64,000 bases of DNA from Pyxicephalus adspersus (Eukaryota; Chordata; Amphibia; Anura; Pyxicephalidae). The notes beneath the pieces were generated by a model that was given only the letters and a program-made list of their open reading frames with translations, had not been told where the DNA came from and ran no database searches. The stretch's first letter is position 1. Each line of letters begins with the position of its first letter. Shown piece after piece: positions 36,745 to 47,990 of this stretch. The position numbers and the translations under genes are program-made. The DNA lies in the NCBI RefSeq assembly GCF_032062135.1, contig NC_092859.1, positions 64,353,295 to 64,417,294 on the forward strand, given 5' to 3'.

Positions 36745-38200
36745 AATTTTTAATGAAACAACATTCAAATGAACTGCAGGCTTTCAGCTTTAATTCAGTG
36801 CGTTGAACAAAAATATTGCATTAAAAATGTGAGGAACTAAAGCCTTTTTTCACACAAGAAACTTCATTTCAGGGGCTCAAAAGTAATTGGACAAATTAAA
36901 AAGCTGAAAATAAAATGTTCATTTCTAATACTTAGTTGACAACCCTTTCCTGGCAATGACAGCCTGTAGTCTTGAACTCATGGACATCACCAGATGCTGG
37001 GTTTCCTCTGTTTTAATGATCTGCCAGGCCTTTACTGCAGTGGCTTTCAGTTGCTGTTTGTTAGTTTAGTCTTCAACAAGTGAAATGCATGTTCAATTAC
37101 GTTTAGATCAGGTGACTGACTTGGCCATTCAAGAATATTCCACTTCTTTGCTTTAATAAACTCCTGGGTTGCTTTGGCTGTATGTTTTGGGTCATTGTCC
37201 ATCTGTGTTATGAAACGTTTTCCAATCAATTTGACCGCATTTAGCTAGATTGGAGCAGACAGTATGTCTCTGAACACCTCAGAATTCATTTGGCTGCTTC
37301 TGTCCTGTGTCACATCATCGATAAACAATAGTGTCCCTGTGCCACTGGCAGCCATGCACGACCAAGCCATCACACTGCCTCCGCCATGTTTTACAGATGA
37401 TGTGGTATGCTTTGGATCATGAACTGTTCCACGCCTTCTCCATACTTTTTTCTTGCCATCATTCTGGTAAAGGTTGATTTTGGTTTCATCTGTCCAAAGA
37501 ATGGTTTTCCAGAAGTGTGCTGGCATTTTTAGATGTAGAAGTCCAATTTAGCCTTTTTATTTTTGAGGCATGAGTGGCTTGCACCTTGCAGTACACCGTC
37601 TGTATTTACTTTCATGCAGTCATCTCTTTATGGTAGACTTGGATATCTATACGCCTACTTGCTGGAGAGTGTTGTTCACTTGGTTGGCTGTTGTGAAGGG
37701 GTTTCTCTTCACCATGGAAATGATTCTGTGATCATCCACCACTGTTGTCTTCCGTGGACATCCAAGGTCTTTTGGTAATATTGTAGCAATTTTTCGGATG
37801 GGTTTTTTCTGTTTTTGCTGCCTATGGATGGCTTGTTTCACCTGCATGGAGACCACATGTTGTCCACATACAAGCCCCCCCAAATCAACTCCAGGCCTTT
37901 TATCTGCCTAATTGATAATGAAATAACGAAGGAATTGCCCACAACAGCCCATGAAGTAGCCTTTGAGTCAATTGTCCAATTACTTTTGAGCCCCTTAAAT
38001 GAAGTAATTGTGTAAAAAAAAAAAAAAAAAAGCTTTAGTTCCTCACATTTTTATGCAATCTTTTTGTTCAACCCACTGAATTAAAACTGAAAGTCTGCAG
38101 TTCAACTGCATCTGAGTTGTTTGATTTAAAATTAATTGTGGTAAACTGAACTAAAATTAGAAAAAAGTTGTCTCTGTCTAAATATTTATGGACCTAACTG
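36745..38200 (-). pseudogene. Tc1-type DNA transposon with broken DD34E transposase
   Basis: Minus-strand frames give a helix-turn-helix segment (KQAIHRQQKQKKPIRKIATI, then GCPRKTTVVDDHRIISMVKR), TILWTDETKINLYQ (first D), VKHGGGSVMAWSCMAASG, MDNDPKHTAKATQEFIKAK (second D) and PSQSPDLNVIEHAF (E). The E is the 35th residue after the second D, the Tc1-family DD34E spacing. Frameshifts and stops separate the segments near 37,540, 37,240 and 37,050. The right terminal repeat is long and ends AATATTTATGGACCTAACTG at 38,200, followed by TA. The left terminal repeat matches in reverse (from GAACTGCAGGCTTTCAGC inward) but lacks its outer ~60 bases, so this copy cannot be mobilised as is. Confidence 0.9.
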
Positions 38201-38424
38201 TAAAAGCATGAATTTTTATTTGTCCTGGATTGAAGGGAGTAATTAGTTCACATTCAATGTATAACTAGGTGGTGATAAGATACACCTAGATTTGATAAAT
38301 CTTGATATATGTGTGGCAATGGAAATGTAGTTGATTTAAAAGGAAATTGGAAGAGTAGTGACCATCCACTACAGGAGAATAACTTTTCAATGTGGATGTA
38401 TTCATAAATTTGGTCATGGTTTTT

Positions 38425-38845
38425 GCTAGCATTACATGATAATAATTTGGCAATAATATTAACACAATTTATATATTTTGACATGTACCTCTTCCTTTTT
38501 ACACTGCTATTTTCAGTGGTTTGCAACACTTGATTGAGAACCGTCTGCTTGACATAGGTACCTTCCACCAGGGAGCCACTCTAACCAAAAGGTGAATGTG
38601 AATAACATTTCTAGGGTTATTTATAATTGATATACATTATTATAGTATGTTAAATTTTGATTTAATATGCTGTTTTAGGCAAGTTATTCCTGACGAAGCG
38701 GACTTCATTCTGTGAAACGCATCAAACTTTCAATGCCCTTGTATTTATACTAACTATGGTGGAGTCATCAAGACCAATGTAATGCTTTTATAAGAAGTTT
38801 TTTTATTGTAATCTTGAATAAATTTACATTTTATTATATACGTTT
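38425..38845 (+). repeat. 410-bp repeat, copy A, with hammerhead-like core
   Basis: Inverted partner of 31,890-32,295. At 38,690-38,723 it holds CTGACGA, a hairpin and GAAAC, arranged as in a minimal hammerhead ribozyme. Outside this, it ends with CTTGAATAAATTTACATTTT. No coding capacity. Confidence 0.6.
38678..38738 (+). ncRNA. Hammerhead-ribozyme-like motif (candidate, possibly inactive)
   Basis: CTGACGA (38,690-38,696) fits the CUGANGA core; GAAA is at 38,714-38,717. Between them 698-702 pairs with 709-713 (five pairs, two of them G-U) around a six-base loop. After the core, ACGCAT replaces the self-complementary ACGCGT expected for dimer-type stem III, and C at 38,723 is in the cleavage position. 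Stem I can form from GGCAAGTT (38,679-38,686) with AACT and TGCC downstream. One extra A (38,697) lies between core and stem II. Motifs of this kind are known in Penelope-like elements; activity here is doubtful. Confidence 0.4.
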
Positions 38846-39179
38846 TCATACATGTGAGATTTGGTTGATTAAATGCCTTAAAAGTCTCCCATAGAAAATA
38901 TTTTCCTCACCATTTCTCTGCTATCTAATGAGAAAGTGGCATGAGGTTTGAATTATTTTGTTACAAAAGAGCTGTTCTTGCTGGCTTATTTTAAATTTAA
39001 AGGGTTATTAAAGCAAAACAAACTTAAAAGTTAGAAGTAAAAAAAAAAAATAATTTTTGTTTCAGTTGTCTTTTAGCAAATATTTGGATTATCTACACAT
39101 CATGTATACCTAACAAACATCAACTAAATGTCAAGATAAATCAAGGAAATGTCACACTTTATGGAGTCGAGCCACAATA

Positions 39180-39240
39180 CCCTGTTTCCCCGATGATAAG
39201 ACTTATTTGATGGCCCTGCCTTATCATCGGGGAAACACGG
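39180..39240. mobile_element. 61-bp TA-flanked MITE
   Basis: CCCTGTTTCCCCGATGATAA pairs with TTATCATCGGGGAAACACGG across a short loop, with TA at 39,178-39,179 and 39,241-39,242. The outer termini resemble the 12,705 element, but the sub-terminal sequence differs (GATGATAAG rather than GAAAATAAG). Confidence 0.75.
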
Positions 39241-40505
39241 TAATAAAACATATTGAATGTTATTTTCCAGCATATGTTGAATGGTTGGTATAATTTATAC
39301 AAGCAATCTGATTTATAGGCTTCACAGCACATTCGCTAAGAGTAACAAGCAATTTCTGGAGTTGCTGCAGATGGGTGAGCATTTCCAAATACAATTTTTC
39401 TGTACAGTGCAGGCAGAGGCCCTAAAACATACTTCCAGGATGAAGGAATCAATCCAAACCCAAGCTAACTTCCTGTGAATGACTCTCCAACAATAAAAAA
39501 TAAGAATATGGAAAGTCCAGTTCTACCTATATCAGCATGCTTTTGCCAACCTCTGAATGACCCTCTACAAAACACTGATTGAAAATTATGGTTTGAAAGC
39601 AGTTACATGGTCAGTAGGTAGAGACATGAAATAGAGAAAGTAGAGAAATGCAGTATTTAAATTCTCCACTGATGCTTTTTAAAAGTAAAAAAAAATATCA
39701 ACCAAAACCGGCAATTTTCTTTTAGTTTTATTGTGTTTTTGGACTTCAGCTTTACTAATATGTAATCTAAACACCCTAGCAAACTGAAATTTTCATAGAT
39801 AGAGATTTAGGTAACATTAGACACAACTACCTTTCAGGTCAGATTTGTGCTATAATATAGGAGCCAAAAAACATAAATGTAACTGTTCCCATGGAATCAT
39901 CTCTATTTACTGGGAAATATATCTGAATTTAGATTGTCACCAGACCAACACTTCCTTAGGTGATGAGAACTCTTTAGTAAGCAAATGATTGCTTATTGCC
40001 ACTCTTAAAAAAAATCTCACAATAGCCAAGAGAAAAAATAACCATCTGAAGCATTACATAAATTGTAAACATGCTTCAAGCACTAGGCAATTTCCGTGTT
40101 TGGGTCGGAAGTACACAGACAGCTGAAAGCCACCCACCTAGAAAGAGAAACACAATCTACTTATATACATTGAGATACTGTATGGGCGAAGTAAAATTTG
40201 TTTTCATTCCTAAATACATAATATGACTTTACAACAAACAAGGCAATTCAACTTTTGTAAGGTTGTAGTGCACAATCCAACAGTTTGAGAAAAAATGTTT
40301 ATTCGTTGCAGGAAGGTAGAAGCTCAAACAATATCTGTGGCCATAAGATCATGTACTCAATACAAAGTCTGAATTTGGCCGGCATTCTAATCTACTATTC
40401 AGAAGGCAAAATTTGTTTCACCTACATCTTATTTTAGGTCTGTTTATCCAGTCATATGTTTCAGGTACAATCATTGCTAACAATTTCTGAAACACAACAC
40501 AATTA

Positions 40506-40838
40506 GGCTAGGGACACACTTGCAATAGTTGTCGTCGGATAATCGGCTCAGGGCCGATATCAGACCAGAATCTTACATGTGTACAGTGCTAGTTGTCCAT
40601 CCTCCGAACGACCATCCAGGCGGATCCACGGACAATGGACGACGAAGGATCTTAATGGAAGTTAAGGGGGAGAGCACACAACAGGGTGCTGCTCCGTCTT
40701 TTCTCCCCCTCCCCTCTCTATGGAGCAGAACAGTGCTGTATGTACAGCACTCAATCATGCATCGTGCAGTAGTTTGTCGTTGGAAAGGATCGTGAAGGAT
40801 CCCTTCCAACTACAATTATTGCACGTGTGTATGCAGCC
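40506..40838. mobile_element. Palindrome-rich MITE, copy 1
   Basis: Termini GGCTAGGGACACAC and GTGTGTATGCAGCC. Interior shares GGCGGATCC, a run of mirrored GACGA/TCGTC words, TCTCCCCCTCCCCTCTCTAT and TCGTTGGAAAGGATCGTGAA with copies at 42,301 and 52,021. Frames inside are not genes. Confidence 0.7.
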
Positions 40839-42300
40839 AAAGGTTTTCCCCTTTGTGCTGTGCCCCTAAGTCGCTGCAATAGTATTGTTAGATGAAGGCA
40901 CACCATACTGCAGAGAACCAGGCACTTGACATACCGAGAAGTTCTTAGGAGCAGAAGTTTCTTGGAACAGCAAACATTTTTAAAAGCGCAAGGAATAGAA
41001 AGTCATTTACGAAAATTTGGATTTTTAAGTCGATTTTTTTTTTTTGTGCCAGAGCAATTTTAGAGTAAAACACATTCTAAAATAAAAGAAAGATGTCCCC
41101 CTTTCTAAAATGCTAGTTGCCTGGCCGTCATGCTGAGTTTTTAGCTTTCATAACTGCATACTGGTGGAGAAAAAGCCTGCAAACCATGATTTCTTTAATA
41201 CATGATTTGAGTCTGTAAAAAAAGTATTGAAAACCTGCAAGACAATTTGGATACTTTCTGCATTTGTTCTGTGATGACCTAACCCTAAAGGTATAACATA
41301 TATCTTCAGTCACAAAAGCACGGTTGTGTGGTGCCTTGCATGCACGTTATATGCATAGATATTTTAATCTGCCGTATTTCAGCCCCACACAGAATATTTG
41401 CCTTTTAGCAGCATTTACTAACTAGATTCTCTGTAGACACAGAGCCGCCATATGTTCCAGAAGGAAACAGGAGACACAAATGTAGTTATTAGTAATGCTT
41501 TTATCCTAACAAGTTCACTTGTTTCTGTAAATTGACAAAATGATCTGTTAGTGGTTATCAGGAAAAAGAAGGGAAATGGATTACCCTAGAAAATACATTT
41601 AATGAAGCCAATCCATGACTGAGGTCTAATATAAGAGTACAACAATTGCTGTGGTTAAACAATCCAGGCCAGTGTACCCGTCAGTGGCGTGTGGCCTAGT
41701 GTTAGTCCTGATACATGGCCAGACACAAATTAAGTGATACACATGAAATGTTAACATATTAAAGTAAATACTGGCACATAAAACTGAGACTAGAAGGAAA
41801 AATTAATAAGCAAAGCTACCTTCAGTGACCACTTTATTTCAAACAAACAGTAGGTCTGGATACAGAGTATGGTAAAATTATAGGCAAATTTCAACTTTTT
41901 TTGTAAAAGTCTAGCTTTGCACTCCCCCTCCCCAGCCTCCCTTTTATAATGAGCAGGCTCACTTACCGATAGAAGGAGTGGGGAGGTAGAAGAGCCAGGG
42001 ACAAACCTACTTTTTGATGTGCGATTATTACTGGAAAAAAGCCTTTATTATGTTTTCATCATATGTGATCTTTATTTTATTTTCTAAAAGTAGTAAATTA
42101 ATTAATTTCATTTTCTCTTGTGGTAAAGTTCCATTATCTTGTAAGAATCTTTTATGCCTTTAACAAACTAACAATTTAGAACTTAAGACTAAAAATACCA
42201 AAATAAAAATTAAATAGCCAGATAAAACATATTTTACCAAAACCAGCTTTTGCTGGGATGTTCACTATCAATCCAAAGATTTCCCCTGTACAGTACAGTA

Positions 42301-42632
42301 AAGCTGCGTACACACGGCAAATTTTTCTCGCCCGATAATCGGTATCGGCCAATTATCGGGCGAAAATCTGCCGTGTGTACAGTCGTTCGTCGTCCATCGT
42401 CCGACGACCGTCCTGGCGGATCCATGGACGATGGACGACGACCGATCGTAATGAAAGGGAAGGAGAGAGCGCGCAGCAGGGTGCCGCTCCGTCGCTCTCC
42501 CCCTCCCCTCTCCATAGAGCATGAACGGTGCTGTATGTACAGCATCGTTCATGCATCGTGCAGTCTTTTCTCGTTGGAAAGGATCGTGAAAGATCCTTTC
42601 CAACGAGAAAAATTGCAGGTGTGTACGCAGCT
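42301..42632. mobile_element. Palindrome-rich MITE, copy 2 (best preserved)
   Basis: Inverted termini AAGCTGCGTACACAC and GTGTGTACGCAGCTT, with TA immediately outside on both sides (42,299-42,300; 42,633-42,634). Contains a perfect 20-bp hairpin (42,566-42,585 with 42,592-42,611, six-base loop) and a second hairpin around 42,328-42,362 (CGCCCGATAAT / ATTATCGGGCG). No transposase. Confidence 0.8.
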
Positions 42633-43029
42633 TTAGTCTGCTAGTCTGACCAACATCACTGAACCCACTTACTCCGAGCCCAGGTTGTCCTGTCCCCGTT
42701 CCCAGCCAGTGACTAAACAGTAAAATTAGAATCAGCACACTGATGAGCTCATTTCTCTGTCACTCTGCCATCAAAATATCAAAATATTCCACTGGTGCAT
42801 GGACCCATACAAATGTTTCTACAAACACTGAAAAGAGTTGTGCAATATTTTAGTGCTACATAAACCAAAAAACAAAATATGGTGACCCTGATTGCTTTGG
42901 ATCTGTGTAATTACCTTGAATGCAAACACATACAGACAGTTGCTATATGTGGCTGTCATAAACTACATATTCTATCACGATCAAGATTAAGGTGCTGGGG
43001 GCTTCATACTACCAGAAGGTCACTTGAAA

Positions 43030-43060
43030 GGCTGTATGCTTTTTTTATTTTTTTTTAAAA
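43030..43060. repeat. T-rich tract
   Basis: Homopolymer T runs in intron 2; similar long A or T runs occur at 23,443-23,463, 28,470-28,497, 44,230-44,248 and 47,279-47,302. Confidence 0.6.
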
Positions 43061-45122
43061 CAATATAATTTCATTACATTATTATACTATAATTTTATTA
43101 TAGATGAATCCTAAATTGATCTAGTTTGTTGATGTGATGACACCCAATATCTTAAGAGGCCTATCAAAAAGAAACTTAAGGTATATCTGGACCTTTGGAG
43201 GGGGAAGTCTACAAATAAAGAAAACCATGGAATAGGCTCCTGGAGCTGCCTGCTGTTCAGAATAAGTAGCAGCTTAATTTATGCAGTCTGGTTACCTAAA
43301 TGTCTTCTGTGACAGCTGTGAATCCTACAAGAGAATTTAAATGAGTAAAATTAATGTTGTTGTTTTAACAATACAATCGTTTTTTTTGGTGTACTTTTTG
43401 CTAAGTGTCAGCAAAAAATGCTGATCAGTCAAGATCCAGTCTGCACAGACAGACAAAAGTCTATTTCATTTTATCTCTGTATCTTAGATACAATCCCAAC
43501 ATATCATATCAGTGGAGGCCATGGAGATAGGAACTTTGCTACCTAAGGCCTGTCAGAAAATCATTATATAAAAGGCCCATCACAGGAATCATAATCTGTA
43601 TTATACAAATCAGATTAACCATAGAAAATGCAGTATCTGTGGTATATTTTTTTAAGACGCCATGAGTCAATTTAAAGAAACGAGTTTAACACATTTATAC
43701 TTGTATTGAACATATTAAATTGATTAAAGGTATAGAAATGTTGTATTAAGAGAAATTTAGAGACCGTTGACCTCAAATTAAATGCTAGCTGCCTGACTGT
43801 CTTATTACTAACAGAAATAAAAGGATGCCTTTTCTATTTGTCTCTCGGTTATTGAAGACATTACTAAAACAAGTGCACACAGCATTCAAAGCAAAGAAAA
43901 AAAATCTATGCACTTATTCCAATGATAAGAAAAAAGGGTATGTTAATCCAAATGAGCTGGCAAAGGACCAATAAATGAAGCATATAGTTATACGCTACCA
44001 GTCACTGTAAAGAGCTGCAACCCAGGTAAATTTGTGGCTTCAAAATTATACCACAATGCACCTAAATGTCACTGTCTATTCTGTTCTGCTCACAATTCCA
44101 AATTTGGGAATGTTTTCAATATTTGTTCCAATGACATGGTCTTCGTGACAAATAGTGAGAATGAGACAAAGACAGCAATAGAACAGGGGTTCTACCAACT
44201 AAACACTCTATCCCAGAATCCCCCCCCCCCAAAAAAAAAAAAAAAAAACTTGGAGCTTTTGCCTTTATTCGACAATTAACAGGAATGTAAAAAACCAAGT
44301 TATAGTGGAGCACAAACTCTTGATCCTCATATTGTTACAGGTAAGTGATTCAAAAACCCTGAAGACACTGGATCAGTATTATAAAAGCCAGGAAACAAGA
44401 ATTGTCAGAAAAGGTTATTTATGTCATATTCCATGTTTCCTAAGTATAACGTTCTTTTAGCACCAAACCACCTATTTTTCTAAGAATGCACATAGACATT
44501 GAGACACCATAGAATTCCCTCATGTTATGATGTGATATTTTTCAACGTACTAAATTTATTCTGCAAAAACACTCAGAGAAAACAAACAGCTCACTGCACA
44601 TTTTATATGCAATCTCCCCTGTGTAATATTAACTAATTTTGAAAATAAACCAAGCGACAACATCAATTTGTACCAGAACATTACACTGGAAGTTTACCAG
44701 GTAACAACACCACTAGGGAACTTTAACCTCATCCCTGCTGGGAAGAGTACCGAATACAGACCAAGATACAAACGATCAACATCATTAACACCATTACAGC
44801 ATTTCCTCTTTAAAATGGTGAATATAGACAAAAATATCCGCTTATATTATGAACCTAAATTTGATAAACCTGACAATATTAGTATTTAAAAATTATTAAA
44901 TGACAAAAATAATTTTCTGCGAATCAGCACACTAAGATACAAAGCTTTCAGCAACATTATACATGAAGAACCTAGGAACACACAATAAAAAGCTGTATGC
45001 TTATCAAAGCACTTACAGATTTTTTGTCAAAGTAGATTTTCATCCAAACATACAAACTATAAAAACGAAAAACACAAAAAAAGCTATAAAAACACAAAAC
45101 TATGAATAAATAAATAATTTAC

Positions 45123-46291
45123 CTTGAAAAGCCATTGGAAAACACAGGCCTGCTTTGATATGTTACATTCCCTGCAGAAGCAATGTTGTCATTGCCAGAT
45201 CCATGGCACCTATTCCAAGCTTCAGAAATGGTAGGTAGAGGTTGGCCCAAAGTAAAGACTGGCTTCTGATCTGGCTGCTGAGAAAGAGAGGAAGTGTTCA
45301 AGTCATAGTGGTACATCTGCCCTCCTGAAGTGCTGACACCATGCACAGAGATGGCTGATGTTTTATTACCAAAGAGGCTAGATCCAGAAAAATGGCCACC
45401 ACAATAAACAGGACTAAACTTTTCCTGCTTTATCACACCAGGAGTACACAGCTCTATAAAGTCATCCTTTTCAGTCTTCACTTGAGACAAAGGTATTTCA
45501 GTATTTGACAGTACTGAGTCTCCTAAATGATCACCTAATTTTGGTGAGCACTCTTGAAGAATGGGAGGTTTGCAGTCTTCAATGACTGAACTTGACCCCA
45601 TTAGAAAAGGGTCATCGGTGGTCAAAGGAGATAGCAAGTCAACAGCTTCATCTTCAAATAAAGGGTCCAATGTCCATGGGCTACCCTTTAAATCCCTGGG
45701 TGACTCCGGGGGCAGATCCAGATCCTGTAAAAGGTCAAAGGTGCTTTGGTCTTTGGAAAACAACTTATTAGTGCTGCTTCCTTGACCCTGTACAGAAGGG
45801 CTTGGCTGGGTGGACAGGTCACATTTGATAACTCCTTTGTCTTCGGCGCCCTCCTGCGTCTTCTCTGGGACAGCCGACTTTGCCTGAAGACTGGCAATGC
45901 TCTCTTCAAGCAGCCTGAAGTCAGTTTCTCCTGCTGGGACTCCAAGTTGAGCTTGTTGGGGGTAACCAAGTTCGTTTCCCATTACTTTTGTATCTGGATC
46001 CCCCATATAAAGTCCCATTGAAAGGGAGACAGCCTTGGACAGGTCTGGCTGAGGCACATTACTCAAACCATTAGCTGGATCCACTGTTATAGCCAATTCC
46101 TGTTGTTGTAGTTGCTGCCGTGTGTCTGGCAGAGAAGCAGGTGGGGTTGGATAAGAAGTAGAAATGTTCACACAGGCTCCACCTCTATAGCTTGTAAATA
46201 AATCAATCACGTTCCCTTTCTTGTCACTGTAATGTGCAGTCTTTACAGCCTGAGATCCATTGGGCGGCTTTAATAGGTCTTTGGGATCCAT
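45123..46291 (-). CDS. NR3C1: Glucocorticoid receptor, exon 2 coding part (N-terminal AF1 domain)
   Basis: Ligand-activated nuclear receptor that moves to the nucleus on cortisol/corticosterone binding and regulates transcription. This exon gives residues 1-389 from ATG 46,291 (MDPKDLLKPPNGSQAVK) and ends in phase 2 at a GGTAAAT donor (45,122-45,121), as in other vertebrate NR3C1 genes. The acceptor is TTTTCCTGTCAG at 46,311-46,309, leaving 17 untranslated bases. Recognised blocks: QPDLSKAVSLSMGLYMG (81-97), the AF1 core STFDLLQDLDLPPESP (183-198), SPWT at 204 and LLSPL at 219-223 (proline-directed serines equivalent to human S211 and S226), sumoylation motifs VKTE (K272) and IKQE (K288), and ISVHGVSTSGGQMYHYD (314-330). 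The start is chosen at MDPKD because the upstream in-frame ATG lies in the intron. Intact, no stops. Confidence 0.97.
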
Positions 46292-46308
46292 TGGATACTG
46301 ACACCTAA
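46292..46308 (-). other. NR3C1: NR3C1 exon 2 untranslated leader and splice acceptor
   Basis: Seventeen bases between the acceptor AG (46,310-46,309) and the ATG. The pyrimidine tract is on the minus strand at 46,325-46,312. A second AG lies seven bases before the ATG and could be used instead. Confidence 0.75.
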
Positions 46309-46770
46309 CTGACAGGAAAAAAAACACAATCAGAAATCTTAATGATAACTTGGAATTACCTATGATCTACATTTAACACAGAATAACATACTACTCTGCT
46401 GAACTGTCACTGCCACAATCGGCTTGCCATGCATTGTCCCACAATGAATAAATCAACTTAATGAGGTTATCTGCATTTAATGATATTTCCTCTATGGATT
46501 ATTTTACTGGGGGACACTACAGGATGATTTCAGTGTGTGGTTTTAAGAGTGGAATTCGTCCTGAGAGTTGAAACCTTCTGAAACATTCTTCTGTGATCAC
46601 GTGTAAGTTTATGATAATCAGAAAAGGTATTAAGTAAATTTGGAAGCTCCCTGTCAACTTGCGAACTGCAAGGAACGCAGGTGTTCACATGAAACTTAAC
46701 TATTTCACCACCGGACAAGTGACTTAAGGACTGTGTAATTTTCATTTCTTATCCAAGAGATACAGTATAC

Positions 46771-46805
46771 GCCAAGTGTTGAGCTCTTCCAGCTCAACAC
46801 TTGGC
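46771..46805. other. Perfect 15-bp hairpin in NR3C1 intron 1
   Basis: GCCAAGTGTTGAGCT pairs without mismatch with AGCTCAACACTTGGC around CTTCC. Lies about 460 bases upstream of exon 2. TATAC occurs on both sides of the arms (GTATAC left, TATATAC right). Could be a tiny palindromic insertion or a structured intronic element. Confidence 0.8.
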
Positions 46806-47585
46806 TTTTATATACAGCTACATATGACTGTGATCCCTAGAAACAACTGTACATTGCATGAGATTCTTTTTACAAGATTTGCAATGCAAATGAAGACATC
46901 CTCTTCTAGCACATTGTGCCTTACATCAGCAGTTGTCTTGCCACCCCTAGGTATGAGGAATAAGATTAAGTTGAAAAATGTTGCTAAATTGTTGTTTCTT
47001 CCTATGTATACCTGGCTATGGGTTTTTCTTTCTTGCCTTCTGTATTTTTTAAAGCACCCACTAGTATAACACACACACACATATATATATATATTGTACC
47101 TGGATACTACTCCTGAGTGTATTCACACTTATGGGCAGCTATATGACAGGATTATAATAGGAGTTTACATGGCCACCGCATAATTTAACAATGGAATCAC
47201 ATCCATTGTACGTCATAGGTTTGTGATTAGATAGATGCATGCACATCCGCACGTGTTGTCACAAGCAGTAAACAGACCTTTTTTTTTTTTTTTTTTTTTT
47301 TTAACACACTCTTATAATATTAAACTTGTCAAAACAAACATTCTATATGGCAAAAAAATATATAATTAAACATTAGAGATACAGCCGACTGACCGCAGCG
47401 TGACTAATGAGAATTAACACAGAACAATATTTTAGTTCTACCTTTCAAAGAACAAGTAATGCGAGTACCGGACAGGAGGGGGGAGTGAGCGTGGAGATAT
47501 GGGGAACAAGTGGGCTGCTAGTCCTACAGACAAACCCGTCTACAGGGGAAATGTAAAGGATGGCAGGGTTGTCAGCACACCGCTC

Positions 47586-47990
47586 ACCTAATCACATTTA
47601 TCATCTCCCCTCCTTGTGTGTGTGCTGCACAATCCATTATAAGAAAATATTGTTTTCTGAATTGATGCTGATCCATTACAGTGAGTGGAGAGAAATGTGA
47701 TTTTTTTCCTCTCTCTCCTCCCACGTGTAACCATTTCCACACGAATGAATCACAGCAGAAAGCCTCTAGGCCACAATCTGAGGCTATTCAAGCATAATTG
47801 GAATAAAGCTTAAAAGACTGCGTAAATGAGGATCAGCATGACACACCCACTCCTCTACGTGACAACTCAGCCTTCAACACTCTCAAATTGTCATCCAGGA
47901 GTGCTGTCCCAGGGCTCCCACCCCCCCCGCAAGGGTTAACAGGGCTATTAATAAAACATAATGCAATATTGAATATATTACGTGACGTCA
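47586..47990 (-). promoter_or_regulatory. NR3C1: Candidate alternative NR3C1 first exon and its CRE
   Basis: A strong donor (TTAG|GTGAGC) on the minus strand places an exon end at 47,588. Upstream is a palindromic CRE, TGACGTCA, at 47,983-47,990, and a GC box (CCCCGCCCCC on the plus strand) at 48,001-48,010. NR3C1 genes have several alternative untranslated first exons; assignment here is inference. Confidence 0.35.

Larger units (their letters stand above)
1..45122 (-). other. NR3C1: NR3C1 intron 2 (window part), repeat-rich
   Basis: Exon 2 ends at 45,123 with a GT donor reading leftward, so everything to its left in this window is inferred to be intron 2. In mammals this intron is very long (tens of kb), which fits. 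I looked for the DNA-binding-domain exon (a zinc-finger exon with a CSDEASG-like motif) on the minus strand and did not see it, so the intron extends beyond the window. Its contents are transposable elements, listed separately. Stretches such as 1,410-2,530, 2,830-5,040, 6,320-7,030, 8,460-9,660, 20,140-24,180, 27,400-29,240, 30,020-31,880, 38,850-40,500 and 42,640-45,120 are AT-rich and hold nothing I can recognise beyond short simple repeats. Confidence 0.75.

Noticed and set aside
42250..42738. Overlapping frames up to 156 codons
   Set aside because: They lie within the palindrome-rich MITE, mirror each other across strands and have no protein-like composition.
1..45122. NR3C1 exon 3 (first zinc finger)
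   Set aside because: No CSDEASG/CGSCKVFF-like sequence was seen on the minus strand; the exon is short, so a codon-level search would be needed to be certain.
45561..45785. Plus-strand frame of 74 codons inside exon 2
   Set aside because: It is the opposite strand of the NR3C1 coding sequence.
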